Of a stretch of 64,000 nt of DNA, positions 1 through 7,789 are shown in pieces. Position 1 is the stretch's first letter. Every line of letters starts with the position of its first letter. The position numbers and the translations under genes are program-made. The notes below the pieces were generated by a model, which was not told where the DNA came from, did no database searches, and worked only from the letters and a program-made list of their open reading frames with translations. Origin of the DNA: Actinoplanes derwentensis (GTDB lineage: Bacteria > Actinomycetota > Actinomycetes > Mycobacteriales > Micromonosporaceae); the NCBI RefSeq assembly GCF_900104725.1, contig NZ_LT629758.1, forward strand, positions 10,458,001-10,522,000. Reading direction: 5' to 3'.

Positions 1-1
1 C

Positions 2-409
2 GAACGTGGCTGGCGCCGTTTCGGCCCGGAGAGCATCGAGCGCGCGATGCTGCTGGCACTGGGTGACGAGTTCGGTGTCTCGCTGCGGCCCCGCTCGATC
101 GACCTCGGGGACGGCACCCGCCTGGAGATCGAGGGCGCCGACGAGGGCTGCGATCTGCTCGTGCAGATGGTCGGCAACCAGGGCACCTTCCGGTCCCTGC
201 ACCGCAACAAGGTGATGGCCGACATGTTCAAACTGACCTGGCTGCGCAGTGCGATGTTCCCGGAGAGCCGGGCCGTGCTCTGTGTCAGCGAGACCGTCGC
301 TCAGGTCTTCACGCCGTCCGGGTGGACCACCCGGGCCGCCCGTGACCTGGGCATCGAGGTGTGGATCTTCGACGCCGCCGGTAAGCCGGCTCCGTTGCAG
401 CACGCCTGA
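2..409 (+). CDS. Unknown protein, 5' end outside window
   Basis: The reading frame is open to the left edge, so the visible 135 residues are the C-terminal part of a longer protein; an internal ATG at 47 is not a convincing start because coding-like sequence continues upstream of it in frame. The visible part is a compact alpha/beta sequence with a GWRRFGPES segment at the start, a NQGTFRSLHRNKVMADMFKL segment in the middle and VWIFDAAGKP near the end. I do not recognise the family. No signal peptide, membrane segment or catalytic motif is evident in what can be seen. A 111-nt gap separates it from the flavin reductase pair. Confidence 0.65.
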   Translation, partial: ERGWRRFGPESIERAMLLALGDEFGVSLRPRSIDLGDGTRLEIEGADEGCDLLVQMVGNQGTFRSLHRNKVMADMFKLTWLRSAMFPESRAVLCVSETVAQVFTPSGWTTRAARDLGIEVWIFDAAGKPAPLQHA

Positions 410-520
410 CCCCGTTGATCTCCGCAGGATTCCCCGGTCTCATCCCTAACCGATGTGCCTGGCGACCATTCCGGACGGCTCCGCGGTAGCTGAAATTCCC
501 GGCAACTGTGAAGGAAAGTC

Positions 521-1000
521 ATGAGAATCGCGATCGTGGTGGGCAACCCCAAGCCCCGCTCCCGAACCTTGGCGGTGGCCGAAGCCGTCGCCGGTGTGCT
601 GCCGGGCGACGTCGTCGAGACGATCGATCTGGCCGACCACGCTGAACGGCTGTTCACCTGGGGCGACCCGGTCCTGGACGAACTGACCGCCAAGGTCGCC
701 GCCTGTGACCTGCTGGTCGTGGCGTCGCCCACCTACAAGGCCACCTACACCGGGATGCTCAAGGCGTTCCTGGACCGCTACCCGAGCAACGGCCTGGCCG
801 GCGTGGTCGCGGTGCCGGTGATGACCGGTGGCGCGCCGGACCACGCCCTGGCCGTCGAGGCGTACCTGCGCCCGCTGCTGGTGGAGCTCGGTGCCTCCGT
901 ACCGACCCGGGGTCTTTATCTGGTGATGTCCCGGATGGCCGAGCTGACCGAGATCACCGCGGCGTGGGCGGCCGAGAACACGGCGGCCCTGAATGTCTGA
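521..1000 (+). CDS. NADPH-dependent FMN reductase family protein
   Basis: A 159-residue flavodoxin-fold protein. The N-terminus MRIAIVVGNPKPRSRT is the first beta strand and phosphate-binding loop of SsuE-like NAD(P)H:FMN reductases, and SPTYKATYTGMLKAFLDRYP (about residues 74-93) is the characteristic flavin/dimer segment. The protein should reduce FMN with NAD(P)H and hand it to a partner oxygenase. The ATG follows AAGGAAAG. It overlaps the next flavin reductase gene by 8 nt, so the two are probably translated together. No monooxygenase is visible; it may lie to the left of the window. Confidence 0.85.
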   Translation: MRIAIVVGNPKPRSRTLAVAEAVAGVLPGDVVETIDLADHAERLFTWGDPVLDELTAKVAACDLLVVASPTYKATYTGMLKAFLDRYPSNGLAGVVAVPVMTGGAPDHALAVEAYLRPLLVELGASVPTRGLYLVMSRMAELTEITAAWAAENTAALNV

Positions 1001-1478
1001 CCAGTCCCGCGCGCGTGAGTTCCGCCGTGTCCTGGGCGGTTTCGCCTCCGGCGTCACCGTCGTCACCGCCGTCGTCGACGGCGTCCCGGTGGGGCTGACC
1101 TGCCAGTCCTTTTTCAGTCTGTCGCTGGATCCGCCGCTGATCGCGTTCTCGCCGTCGCGCACCTCGCAGTCGTACCCGCTGATCCGGCGGGCCGGCGCGT
1201 TCTGCGTCAACATCCTGGAAGCCGGTCAGGAACAGTTGTGCCGCCAGTTCGCCCGCAGCGGCACCGACAAGTGGCAGGGCGTCGGCTGGCGTCCCGGTGT
1301 CACCGGCAGCCCGGTCCTGGACGGCGTGCTGGCCAGCATCGACTGTGAACTGGAACGCGACCTGGAGACCGGCGACCACTACCTGACCATCGGCCGGGTC
1401 GTCGACCTGGAGAGCACCCCGGGCCGCCAGCCGCTGCTCTTCTTCAACGGCGCCTTCGAACGCCTCCAAGCCGCCTGA
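993..1478 (+). CDS. Flavin reductase-like (split-barrel FMN-binding) protein
   Basis: A 161-residue protein of the flavin reductase-like domain family (HpaC/ActVB type). Typical features are FRRVLGGFASGVTVVTA at the start, GLTCQSFFSLSLDPPLIAFS (residues 35-54; substrate/flavin pocket) and DHYLTIGRVVDLE near the C-terminus. Such enzymes supply reduced flavin to two-component monooxygenases. It overlaps the upstream SsuE-like gene by 8 nt. Two unrelated flavin reductase folds in one transcript suggests that a flavin-dependent oxygenase partner exists elsewhere. It ends 9 nt before a strong hairpin. Confidence 0.88.
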   Translation: MSDQSRAREFRRVLGGFASGVTVVTAVVDGVPVGLTCQSFFSLSLDPPLIAFSPSRTSQSYPLIRRAGAFCVNILEAGQEQLCRQFARSGTDKWQGVGWRPGVTGSPVLDGVLASIDCELERDLETGDHYLTIGRVVDLESTPGRQPLLFFNGAFERLQAA

Positions 1479-1486
1479 CCCGCCCT

Positions 1487-1519
1487 ACGTGCCGAGTCGT
1501 TGTGCTCAACTCGGCACGT
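1487..1519. terminator. Bidirectional hairpin terminator
   Basis: A perfect 11-bp inverted repeat ACGTGCCGAGT / ACTCGGCACGT with an 11-nt loop lies between two convergent genes, the flavin reductase (ending 1478) and the GH35 beta-galactosidase (ending 1532). Flanking CCC and GGG extend the stem after a wobble pair. The position suits termination in both directions; there is no long U-run. Confidence 0.8.
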
Positions 1520-1531
1520 GGGGGCTCCGGG

Positions 1532-3331
1532 TCAGTCGAACTCCTCGATGTACTCCTCGGTGGGGCCCAGTTCCGGGCGGGCGCGTAGTTCCAGGACACC
1601 GCCCGGTTGATCCAGTTCCAGGACCGTGACGGTGTTGGCGCCGGGACGCAGCAGCGGGGCCGGGCAGTAGAGGGTGACCTGCGGGCCGATCTTCCAGTAC
1701 CGGCCGAGCAGGAAGTCATTGATCCAGATCAGGCCGCGCCCGGAGCCGGGCAGGGCCAGGAACGTGTCGGCGGGTTCGGGGACGTCCAGGTCGCCGGTCC
1801 AGAAACCCGGGCCGCTGTCCTCGACGGACCCGGCTGTGGTCATCGAGGACAGGTCGGCGGCGGTCCACTCGGGGACCGGGATCGGGGCGTTCACCCAGTT
1901 CTGCACGATGCGACGATCGAGCAGCACCGGGCCGAGCAGGCCCTTGTGCGCGCCGACACCGGGGCCGTAGTTCACCCGGCCCAGGCTCTCCACCAGGATC
2001 TCCAGCCGGACCGGGGTGCCGGTGCCCCGGATCGGGACGGTTCCGGTGCCCGGTCCGACAGTGCCGAGCAGGTGGCCGTCGGCGAAGACGAGTGCGATGT
2101 CGCGTACGTCAGCAAGGGTCACAGTGTGGTCGCCGGCCGGGACCCGCGGATGTGCCGTGTGCAGCGCGAATCCCGCGTCCAGGCCCATCTTCTCGAAGGA
2201 GGCCGGCCGGGTCGAAGACGACACCTGTGCCGTGCCGTGCCGCAGAGCGGCGAGAAGACCCGAGGTCTGCCGCAACGTCACGGTCCGTGGGGCCAGGGTA
2301 GGCGATCGCGGTGGTACGCGTAACTCGCCCCGCGCCCCCAGCACCTCGCGCATCGCCCAGAACTTGGGAGTCAGCGTGCCGTCCTCGGCGATCGGCGCGT
2401 CCGAGTCGTAGCTGGTGATCGTCGGCTGCAGGACCCCGCCGGTCTCGTTGGCGCCGGCCCACAGCCCGAAATTGGTGCCGCCGTGTGCCATGTAGATGCT
2501 GACGCTGCCGCCGTCGGCGACGATGCCCCGCAGGGTGCCGAGCGCGCTGTCGACGCCGCGCACGTGGTGGCGTTCGCCCCAGTGGTCGAACCAGCCGTTC
2601 CAGAACTCGGCGACGATGAACGGCTCGCCGTCGCGGCGGGCGGCGAGCAGGGCCCGGGCGGCTTCCGGTTTGGAGCCGAGGGTGGCGGCGGCGAGGGTGC
2701 CGGGCAGGGTGCCGCCGTCGAGCATGAGTTCGGTGGGGCCGTCCGCGGTGAACAGCAGTTCGGTGATGCCGCGGTCGGTCAGCGCGTCGCGGTTCCAGCG
2801 CAGGTAGGCGTGGTCGTCACCGTAACTACCGAACTCGTTCTCCACCTGCACGGCGACGATCGGCCCGCCATTACCTGCCTGAAGTACGGCTAGCCGAGGG
2901 ATGAGCATGTCAAACCAGCGACCGACCGGCGTAGTGAACCCGGGGTCGGAACTCCGCAACGCGACGTCACGCCCGGTGAGCCAACTGGGCAGCCCACCGT
3001 TGGACCATTCGGCGCAGATGTACGGCCCGGGCCGCACGATCGCGTCGAGCCCCTCCGCACCGATCATCTCGAGGAACCCGGCCAGGTCCCGCCAACCTTC
3101 GAAGTCCGGTGCCCGGTCCGATCGCGGCTGGTGGAAGTTCCACGGCACGTAGGTGTCGACGGTGTTGAGGCCCAGGTCGGCGAGCCGCCGGATCCGGTCA
3201 CGCCACAGCCGCGGGTGGACCCGGAAGTAGTGCAGGGCGCCGGAGAGGATCTGGTGTTCGGCGCCTCGCCGATACAGCCGGCGACCGGACCAGGTGAGCG
3301 CCGTGGTCTCCGGCGCGGAAAGCTCGATCAC
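1532..3331 (-). CDS. GH35 family beta-galactosidase
   Basis: A 599-residue glycoside hydrolase of family 35. GALHYFRVHPRLWRDRI (about 31-47) opens the TIM barrel, RPGPYICAEWSNGGLPSWL (100-118) is a family signature, VQVENEFGSYG holds the predicted acid/base Glu166, and FIVAEFWNGWFDHWG holds the predicted nucleophile Glu242. A C-terminal beta-sandwich follows. There is no signal peptide, so it probably acts inside the cell on imported galactosides. It is divergent from the LacI regulator, and the first candidate operator lies 13 nt upstream of its start, so it should belong to the same regulon as the transporter operon on the other strand. Confidence 0.93.
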   Translation of the reverse strand: MIELSAPETTALTWSGRRLYRRGAEHQILSGALHYFRVHPRLWRDRIRRLADLGLNTVDTYVPWNFHQPRSDRAPDFEGWRDLAGFLEMIGAEGLDAIVRPGPYICAEWSNGGLPSWLTGRDVALRSSDPGFTTPVGRWFDMLIPRLAVLQAGNGGPIVAVQVENEFGSYGDDHAYLRWNRDALTDRGITELLFTADGPTELMLDGGTLPGTLAAATLGSKPEAARALLAARRDGEPFIVAEFWNGWFDHWGERHHVRGVDSALGTLRGIVADGGSVSIYMAHGGTNFGLWAGANETGGVLQPTITSYDSDAPIAEDGTLTPKFWAMREVLGARGELRVPPRSPTLAPRTVTLRQTSGLLAALRHGTAQVSSSTRPASFEKMGLDAGFALHTAHPRVPAGDHTVTLADVRDIALVFADGHLLGTVGPGTGTVPIRGTGTPVRLEILVESLGRVNYGPGVGAHKGLLGPVLLDRRIVQNWVNAPIPVPEWTAADLSSMTTAGSVEDSGPGFWTGDLDVPEPADTFLALPGSGRGLIWINDFLLGRYWKIGPQVTLYCPAPLLRPGANTVTVLELDQPGGVLELRARPELGPTEEYIEEFD

Positions 3332-3343
3332 GGCGCGAGCCTA

Positions 3344-3366
3344 TGTTATCGATGCCATCCGTAACA
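3344..3366. promoter_or_regulatory. Candidate LacI operator O1
   Basis: TGTTATCGATGCCATCCGTAACA lies in the 76-bp gap between the divergent GH35 and LacI genes. It has TGTTA/TAACA outer half-sites. A nearly identical element (one base shorter in the middle) lies upstream of the transporter operon at 4431. The sharing of this otherwise unusual sequence at the two promoters next to a LacI gene supports it as the operator. Confidence 0.75.
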
Positions 3367-3407
3367 ACGGCAGTATTATCGACCGGCACCGAGCAGTGGG
3401 AGGGCGC

Positions 3408-4412
3408 ATGAATGGCGGACGGCAGCCGAGCATGGCCGACGTGGCCCTGGCGGCCGGGGTCTCGGCGCAGACGGTGTCCCGCACGCTGCGCGGCTCGCCC
3501 AACGTCAACCCGGAGACGAAACAGCGGGTGCTGGCCGCCGTCGAGCAGCTCGGCTACCGGTTCAACAACGCCGCCAAGATGCTCTCCTCCGGGCGCAGCC
3601 ACACCATCGGCCTGATCGTGCTGCAGTCCGGCGGCTACTACTCCCGCTCGGCGGTCACCGCCGGTGTCGAGGCCGCCGCCGGCGAGGCGGGGTATGCGGT
3701 CAGCATCGCGACCATAGCCCGCCTGGACACCGGACTGATGGAGCGGGCCCTGACCAAACTCGCTGATCAGGGCGTCGACGGCATCGTGATCGCGGTGCCG
3801 CTGATCTCGGTGACCCAGAAGATGGAGGACATCACCCGGGACATCCCGACGGTCACCGTGGACGGCTCACGGACCGCCGGCGCCCGGGTGCTCGGGATAG
3901 ACCAGCGGGCCGCCGGCCGGGTCGCCACCCAGCACCTGCTCGACCTCGGGCACCGCCAGGTCTGGCACGTGGCCGGGCCGGACGAGTGGATCGAGGCCCG
4001 GCAGCGCCGGGAGGGCTGGCGGGAGTGCCTGGCCGCGGCCGGGATCGAGACGCCGCCGGTCCTGGAGGGCGACTGGTCACCGGCGTCGGGGTACCGCCAG
4101 GGGCAGATCCTGGCGATGATTCCCGAGGTCACGGCGGTTTTCGCGGCCAGTGACGAGATGGCCTTCGGGATCATCCGGGCGCTGCGCGAGCGGGGCCGTT
4201 CGGTGCCCGGCGACGTGTCGATCGTGAGTGTGGACGACATCGAGCTGGCCGCCTACTGCGCGCCGCCGCTGACCACGGTCCGCCAGGACTTCTACGCCTC
4301 CGGCGCGGCCGCGGTCACCCTGCTGCTGCAAGGGGCCGGGGAACCGGAGATCGAACCACCGTCGCTGTCGGTGCGGGAGTCCACCACGGCACCGCGGGTC
4401 ACTGATCGATAA
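3408..4412 (+). CDS. LacI family transcriptional regulator
   Basis: A 334-residue regulator. The N-terminal LacI helix-turn-helix is clear (MADVALAAGVSAQTVSRTLR, about residues 9-28, followed by the hinge helix region NNAAKMLSSGRSHTIGLI). The remainder is a periplasmic-binding-protein-like sugar sensor ending with the usual ADEMAFGI-like segment (here SDEMAFGIIRAL) and VDDIELAAYCAPPLTTVRQ. The ATG at 3408 was chosen because it follows GTGGGAGGG; an in-frame ATG at 3294 would include the operator region. It probably represses both GH35 and the downstream import/hydrolase operon until an oligosaccharide inducer appears. Confidence 0.93.
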   Translation: MNGGRQPSMADVALAAGVSAQTVSRTLRGSPNVNPETKQRVLAAVEQLGYRFNNAAKMLSSGRSHTIGLIVLQSGGYYSRSAVTAGVEAAAGEAGYAVSIATIARLDTGLMERALTKLADQGVDGIVIAVPLISVTQKMEDITRDIPTVTVDGSRTAGARVLGIDQRAAGRVATQHLLDLGHRQVWHVAGPDEWIEARQRREGWRECLAAAGIETPPVLEGDWSPASGYRQGQILAMIPEVTAVFAASDEMAFGIIRALRERGRSVPGDVSIVSVDDIELAAYCAPPLTTVRQDFYASGAAAVTLLLQGAGEPEIEPPSLSVRESTTAPRVTDR

Positions 4413-4430
4413 CTAGGTCTTGCGTGTTCA

Positions 4431-4452
4431 TGTTATCGATGCCACCGTAACA
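4431..4452. promoter_or_regulatory. Candidate LacI operator O2
   Basis: TGTTATCGATGCCACCGTAACA lies 73 nt upstream of the binding-protein start and repeats O1 (3344-3366) with one base fewer in the centre. A further half-site, GATCGATAAC, overlaps the LacI stop at 4404-4413. The 113-nt gap 4413-4525 therefore carries the promoter/operator of the transport operon. Confidence 0.75.
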
Positions 4453-4525
4453 ACATCCGGCCCGCCGGATCGGTTCTAGCACGGATGACGTGGCATGCCC
4501 CGGCCACGGGAAGGACCACATAGAC

Positions 4526-5815
4526 ATGAAGAAGTCACTCGCCATCGCCGCCGCGGCGGTCACGGCGCTCGGCCTTCTGGCCGGTTGTTCGGGTTCGGAC
4601 ACCGAGGAAAAGAAGAAACTGAGCGTCGCCGCCCTCGAAGGCGGATACGGCAAGGACATGTACACCCAGGTCATCGCGGCGTACAAGGCCAAGCACCCGG
4701 ACCTCGACGTTCAGTTGCAGATCTCGAAGAGCATCGAGGACGAGATCAGCCCCAACATGAAGGCCGGGAAGTTCCCCGACGTGGTGGTGCTCGGACAGGG
4801 CCGCAAGGCCGGGCTGACCGAGACGCTGATCAAGGACAAGGCCCTCGAAGACCTGACCCCGGTCCTGGCGACGGTCAAGGACCGGCTGACCGAGGGCATC
4901 GTCGGCAACCTGAACACCGACCCGTACGGCGACGGCAAGACCTTCCTGATGCCGATGTACTACGCGCCGACCGGCCTGTTCTACAACAAGGGCCTGTTCA
5001 CCAAGAACGGCTGGACGGTCCCGGAGACCTGGGATCAGATGTGGACCCTGGCCGAGGACGCCAAGGCCAAGGGGGTCGCGCTGTTCACCTACCCGACCGC
5101 GGGTTACCTGGACTCCTACTTCTTCTCGCTGCTGGCGGGGGTCGGTGGCGAGCCGTTCTACACCGACGTGATGACGTACAAGCAGGACGTCTGGAAGACC
5201 CCGCAGGCCAAGCAGGCGCTGGACATCACCACCAAGCTGCTGAGCTACGCCGCACCGACCACCGTCGGGTACGCCAACGAGCAGGACTTCACCAAGAACC
5301 AGCAGAGCATCCTCGACAACAAGGCGCTGTTCATGCCGAACGGCACCTGGATCGTCGGCGAGATGAAGGACGCCCCGCGCGCCGAGGGCTTCGAGTGGGG
5401 CCTCACTCCGCTGCCCGCCGTCACCGCCGGGACCAAGCGCTACCTGACCACCTCGGTCGAGTCGGTGTGGATCCCCTCGGCTGCGAAGAACAAGGATGCC
5501 GCCAAGGACTTCGTCGCGTTCCTCTACTCCGACGAGGCCGCGAAGATCTTCGCGGCGTCCAACGCCATCCAGCCGGTCAAGGGCATCGCGGCGAGCGTGC
5601 CGGCCGAGAACGCCGGATTCTTCAAGCTGTACGAGGACCCGAACGTCGCCGCTCTGGTCGGCGGGTTCGCCAGCACCGCCCCGGTCGAGGGGGTCGACAT
5701 CAAGGCCGTCCTCTTCGACACCGCGAACAGCATCATCAGCGGTGACAAGACCGAGGACCAGTGGCAGACCGCGCTCCAGGACGCGAGCGAAAAGCTGCGC
5801 CAGGCCGGAAAGTGA
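4526..5815 (+). CDS. ABC transporter sugar-binding lipoprotein (CUT1 type)
   Basis: A 429-residue extracellular binding lipoprotein. The signal peptide starts MKKSLAIAAAAVTALG and ends in the lipobox LLAGC, making Cys21 the lipidated residue. The mature part has the family-1 solute-binding pattern (PDVVVLGQGRKAG, LFYNKGLFTKNGWTVPETWD, and NGTWIVGEM near residue 273). ATG 4526 was chosen because it follows GGAAGGA and begins the signal peptide; an upstream in-frame start at 4490 would bury it. It delivers oligosaccharide to the two permeases that follow. Its stop overlaps the next start by 4 nt. Confidence 0.93.
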   Translation: MKKSLAIAAAAVTALGLLAGCSGSDTEEKKKLSVAALEGGYGKDMYTQVIAAYKAKHPDLDVQLQISKSIEDEISPNMKAGKFPDVVVLGQGRKAGLTETLIKDKALEDLTPVLATVKDRLTEGIVGNLNTDPYGDGKTFLMPMYYAPTGLFYNKGLFTKNGWTVPETWDQMWTLAEDAKAKGVALFTYPTAGYLDSYFFSLLAGVGGEPFYTDVMTYKQDVWKTPQAKQALDITTKLLSYAAPTTVGYANEQDFTKNQQSILDNKALFMPNGTWIVGEMKDAPRAEGFEWGLTPLPAVTAGTKRYLTTSVESVWIPSAAKNKDAAKDFVAFLYSDEAAKIFAASNAIQPVKGIAASVPAENAGFFKLYEDPNVAALVGGFASTAPVEGVDIKAVLFDTANSIISGDKTEDQWQTALQDASEKLRQAGK

Positions 5816-6750
5816 CCCGGAAGCCAGACCGGAAGATGACCCGGAAGACAGGCAGGCAAGTGAGCCGGAAGCCCGGCGACGGCCGCTTCGTCGCGCTCTG
5901 CCTGATCCCGGCGCTGGCTCTGTTCGCGCTGTTCATGATCTGGCCGACCGTGAACGTGTTCCGGATGTCGCTCTACACCTGGAGCGGCTTCTCCCCGGAC
6001 ATGCGGTTCGTCGGGCTGGACAACTTCGCCAAGCTGCTCGACGACCAGCAGTTCCTCCGTGCCTTCCAGAACACCGTCGCCCTGCTCGTGGTGGTCACCG
6101 TGATCACCATGGGCATGGGCCTCTTCCTCGCCGCGATCATGACGAGGCAGAACCTGCGCGGGCGCAACCTCTACCGGTTCGTGTTGTACATCCCCAACGT
6201 CCTCAGCGTGGTGGTGATCGCGGCCGTCTTCTCGGCGCTCTACGACCAGGAGAACGGCCTGATCAACGGCACGCTGCGGGCGCTGTCCCTGGACGGGTTG
6301 CAACTGGTCTGGCTCGGTGACCAGAAGGTGGTCCTCTGGTCGGTGGCGATCGCGATGGTCTGGCAGTCGCTGGGCTACTACATGGTGCTCTACATGGCGA
6401 GCATGTCGAGTGTCCCCGAGGAGTTGTACGAGGCGTCGTCCCTGGACGGTGCCTCGGCGTCCCGCCAGTTCTTCGCCATCACCCTGCCGCTGATCTGGCA
6501 GAACCTGCGCACCACGCTCACCTTCTTCGTGATGAGCGCGGTAAACCTCAGCTTCGTGCTGGTCCGCGCGATGACCGGCGGCGGACCGGACGGATCCAGC
6601 GAGGTACTGCTCAGCTACATGTACAAACAGGCCTACACCAATTCGTCGTACGGGTACGGCATGGCGATCGGTGTCGTCATCTTCATGTTCTCCTTCCTCG
6701 TGTCGCTGCTGGTGAGCCGCGCGACCCGGCGTGAACCCCTCCAGTTCTAA
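5812..6750 (+). CDS. ABC transporter sugar permease (MalF-like)
   Basis: A 312-residue inner-membrane permease with six predicted helices, beginning around LIPALALFALFMIWPTVNVF. The EAA loop that contacts the ATPase is present (YEASSLDGASASRQFFAITL). I chose GTG 5812 because it gives the 4-nt GTGA overlap with the binding protein; ATG 5836 is an alternative, and a start at 5761 would overlap the upstream gene deeply. The N-terminus is unusually basic, with three RK-rich repeats (TRKPDRK, TRKTGRQ, SRKPGD). No ATPase is encoded here; actinobacterial CUT1 systems commonly share an MsiK-type ATPase encoded elsewhere. Confidence 0.92.
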   Translation: MTRKPDRKMTRKTGRQVSRKPGDGRFVALCLIPALALFALFMIWPTVNVFRMSLYTWSGFSPDMRFVGLDNFAKLLDDQQFLRAFQNTVALLVVVTVITMGMGLFLAAIMTRQNLRGRNLYRFVLYIPNVLSVVVIAAVFSALYDQENGLINGTLRALSLDGLQLVWLGDQKVVLWSVAIAMVWQSLGYYMVLYMASMSSVPEELYEASSLDGASASRQFFAITLPLIWQNLRTTLTFFVMSAVNLSFVLVRAMTGGGPDGSSEVLLSYMYKQAYTNSSYGYGMAIGVVIFMFSFLVSLLVSRATRREPLQF

Positions 6751-6762
6751 AGAGGCCTTGGT

Positions 6763-7623
6763 ATGACGCACAAGCTGGGCCGGGGCCTGACGTACGCGCT
6801 GGTCAGCGTGATCGCGCTGCTCATCGCGGTGCCGGTCGCCTGGGTGCTGTTCGCCTCGGTGAAGACCAAGGGCGAGTTCTACGGCAGCCCGTGGGCGCTG
6901 CCCGGGGCGCTGCACGTCCAGAACTATGTGGACGCGTTCGTCACCGCGAAGATGGGGCAGTACTTCCTGACCTCGGTGCTCGTCACCCTGTTCGGGCTGG
7001 TCCTGGTGCTCGCCGTCTCGGTGCCGGCCGCCTACGTGGTGGCCCGGTACGACTTCCGCGGCAAGAGCCTGGTCGAGGTGCTGCTGATGGCGGGCCTGTT
7101 CATCAACGTGAACTACATCGTCGTCCCGATCTTCCTGATGCTCGTCGACTGGGACCGGGCGCTGATCGACGTGCTGCCGGACGGGTTCTTCATCGACAAC
7201 CCGGCCATGCTGTCGCTGGTGTACGCGGCCACCTCGATCCCGTTCACCATCTACCTGCTCACCGCGTACTTCCGGACCATCCCGAAGGAGTACGAGGAAG
7301 CGGCCGCGCTGGACGGCGCTTCCCGGTTCCGGATCATGACGCGGGTGATGCTGCCGATGGCCCGCCCGGCGGTCACCACGGTCATCCTCTTCAACTTCCT
7401 GGCGTACTGGAACGATTTCATCATCTCGCTGACCCTGCTGCCCGGTGACGGTAAGACGCTGCAGGTCGGCCTGCTCAACCTGATGACCGCGCAGAAGGCC
7501 GCCGCCGACTACGGCCGGCTCTACGCCGGAATGGTCATCGTGATCGTCCCCGTCCTGATCGTGTACGCCCTGATCCAGCGCAAGCTGATCGAGGGCATGG
7601 CCGCCGGTGGGGTGAAGGGCTGA
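6763..7623 (+). CDS. ABC transporter sugar permease (MalG-like)
   Basis: A 286-residue permease, partner of the preceding MalF-like protein. It has six hydrophobic segments, the first at about residues 9-31 (YALVSVIALLIAVPVAWVLF), and the EAA motif EYEEAAALDGASRFRIMTRV around residues 177-196. The start ATG lies 12 nt after the upstream stop. Together with the binding lipoprotein it forms a carbohydrate importer of the CUT1 class. The next coding frame begins 1 nt after its stop. Confidence 0.93.
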   Translation: MTHKLGRGLTYALVSVIALLIAVPVAWVLFASVKTKGEFYGSPWALPGALHVQNYVDAFVTAKMGQYFLTSVLVTLFGLVLVLAVSVPAAYVVARYDFRGKSLVEVLLMAGLFINVNYIVVPIFLMLVDWDRALIDVLPDGFFIDNPAMLSLVYAATSIPFTIYLLTAYFRTIPKEYEEAAALDGASRFRIMTRVMLPMARPAVTTVILFNFLAYWNDFIISLTLLPGDGKTLQVGLLNLMTAQKAAADYGRLYAGMVIVIVPVLIVYALIQRKLIEGMAAGGVKG

Positions 7624-7624
7624 C

Positions 7625-7789
7625 ATGTCATATCTGATCGTCGCCGCGCGGACCGTCGTCGTCGGAATCTGTCTCGGCCTGGTGATCGGCTACCGCGCCG
7701 ACGTCGGCTGGACCGGTCTCGGAATCATGCTGGCCGCCCTGCTCGGGCTGCTCGCCGTCCTCGCGTCCTACAACCGGAGGTACCGGTGA
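7625..7789 (+). CDS. 54-residue two-helix membrane protein, unknown
   Basis: A short open frame fills the gap between the permease and the fucosidase. It starts ATGTCATATCTG 1 nt after the permease stop and its TGA overlaps the fucosidase GTG by 4 nt (GTGA), so it is part of the coupled gene chain. The product has two hydrophobic stretches, VAARTVVVGICLGLVIGY and GIMLAALLGLLAVLASY, separated by a short polar hairpin (RADVGWTG), and ends NRRYR. It could be a small accessory subunit of the importer. No family is recognised. Confidence 0.7.
   Translation: MSYLIVAARTVVVGICLGLVIGYRADVGWTGLGIMLAALLGLLAVLASYNRRYR

Noticed and set aside
5524..7626. A 700-codon minus-strand open frame across the permease genes
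   Set aside because: It is low-complexity (HDQ-rich) antisense of two well-supported permeases.
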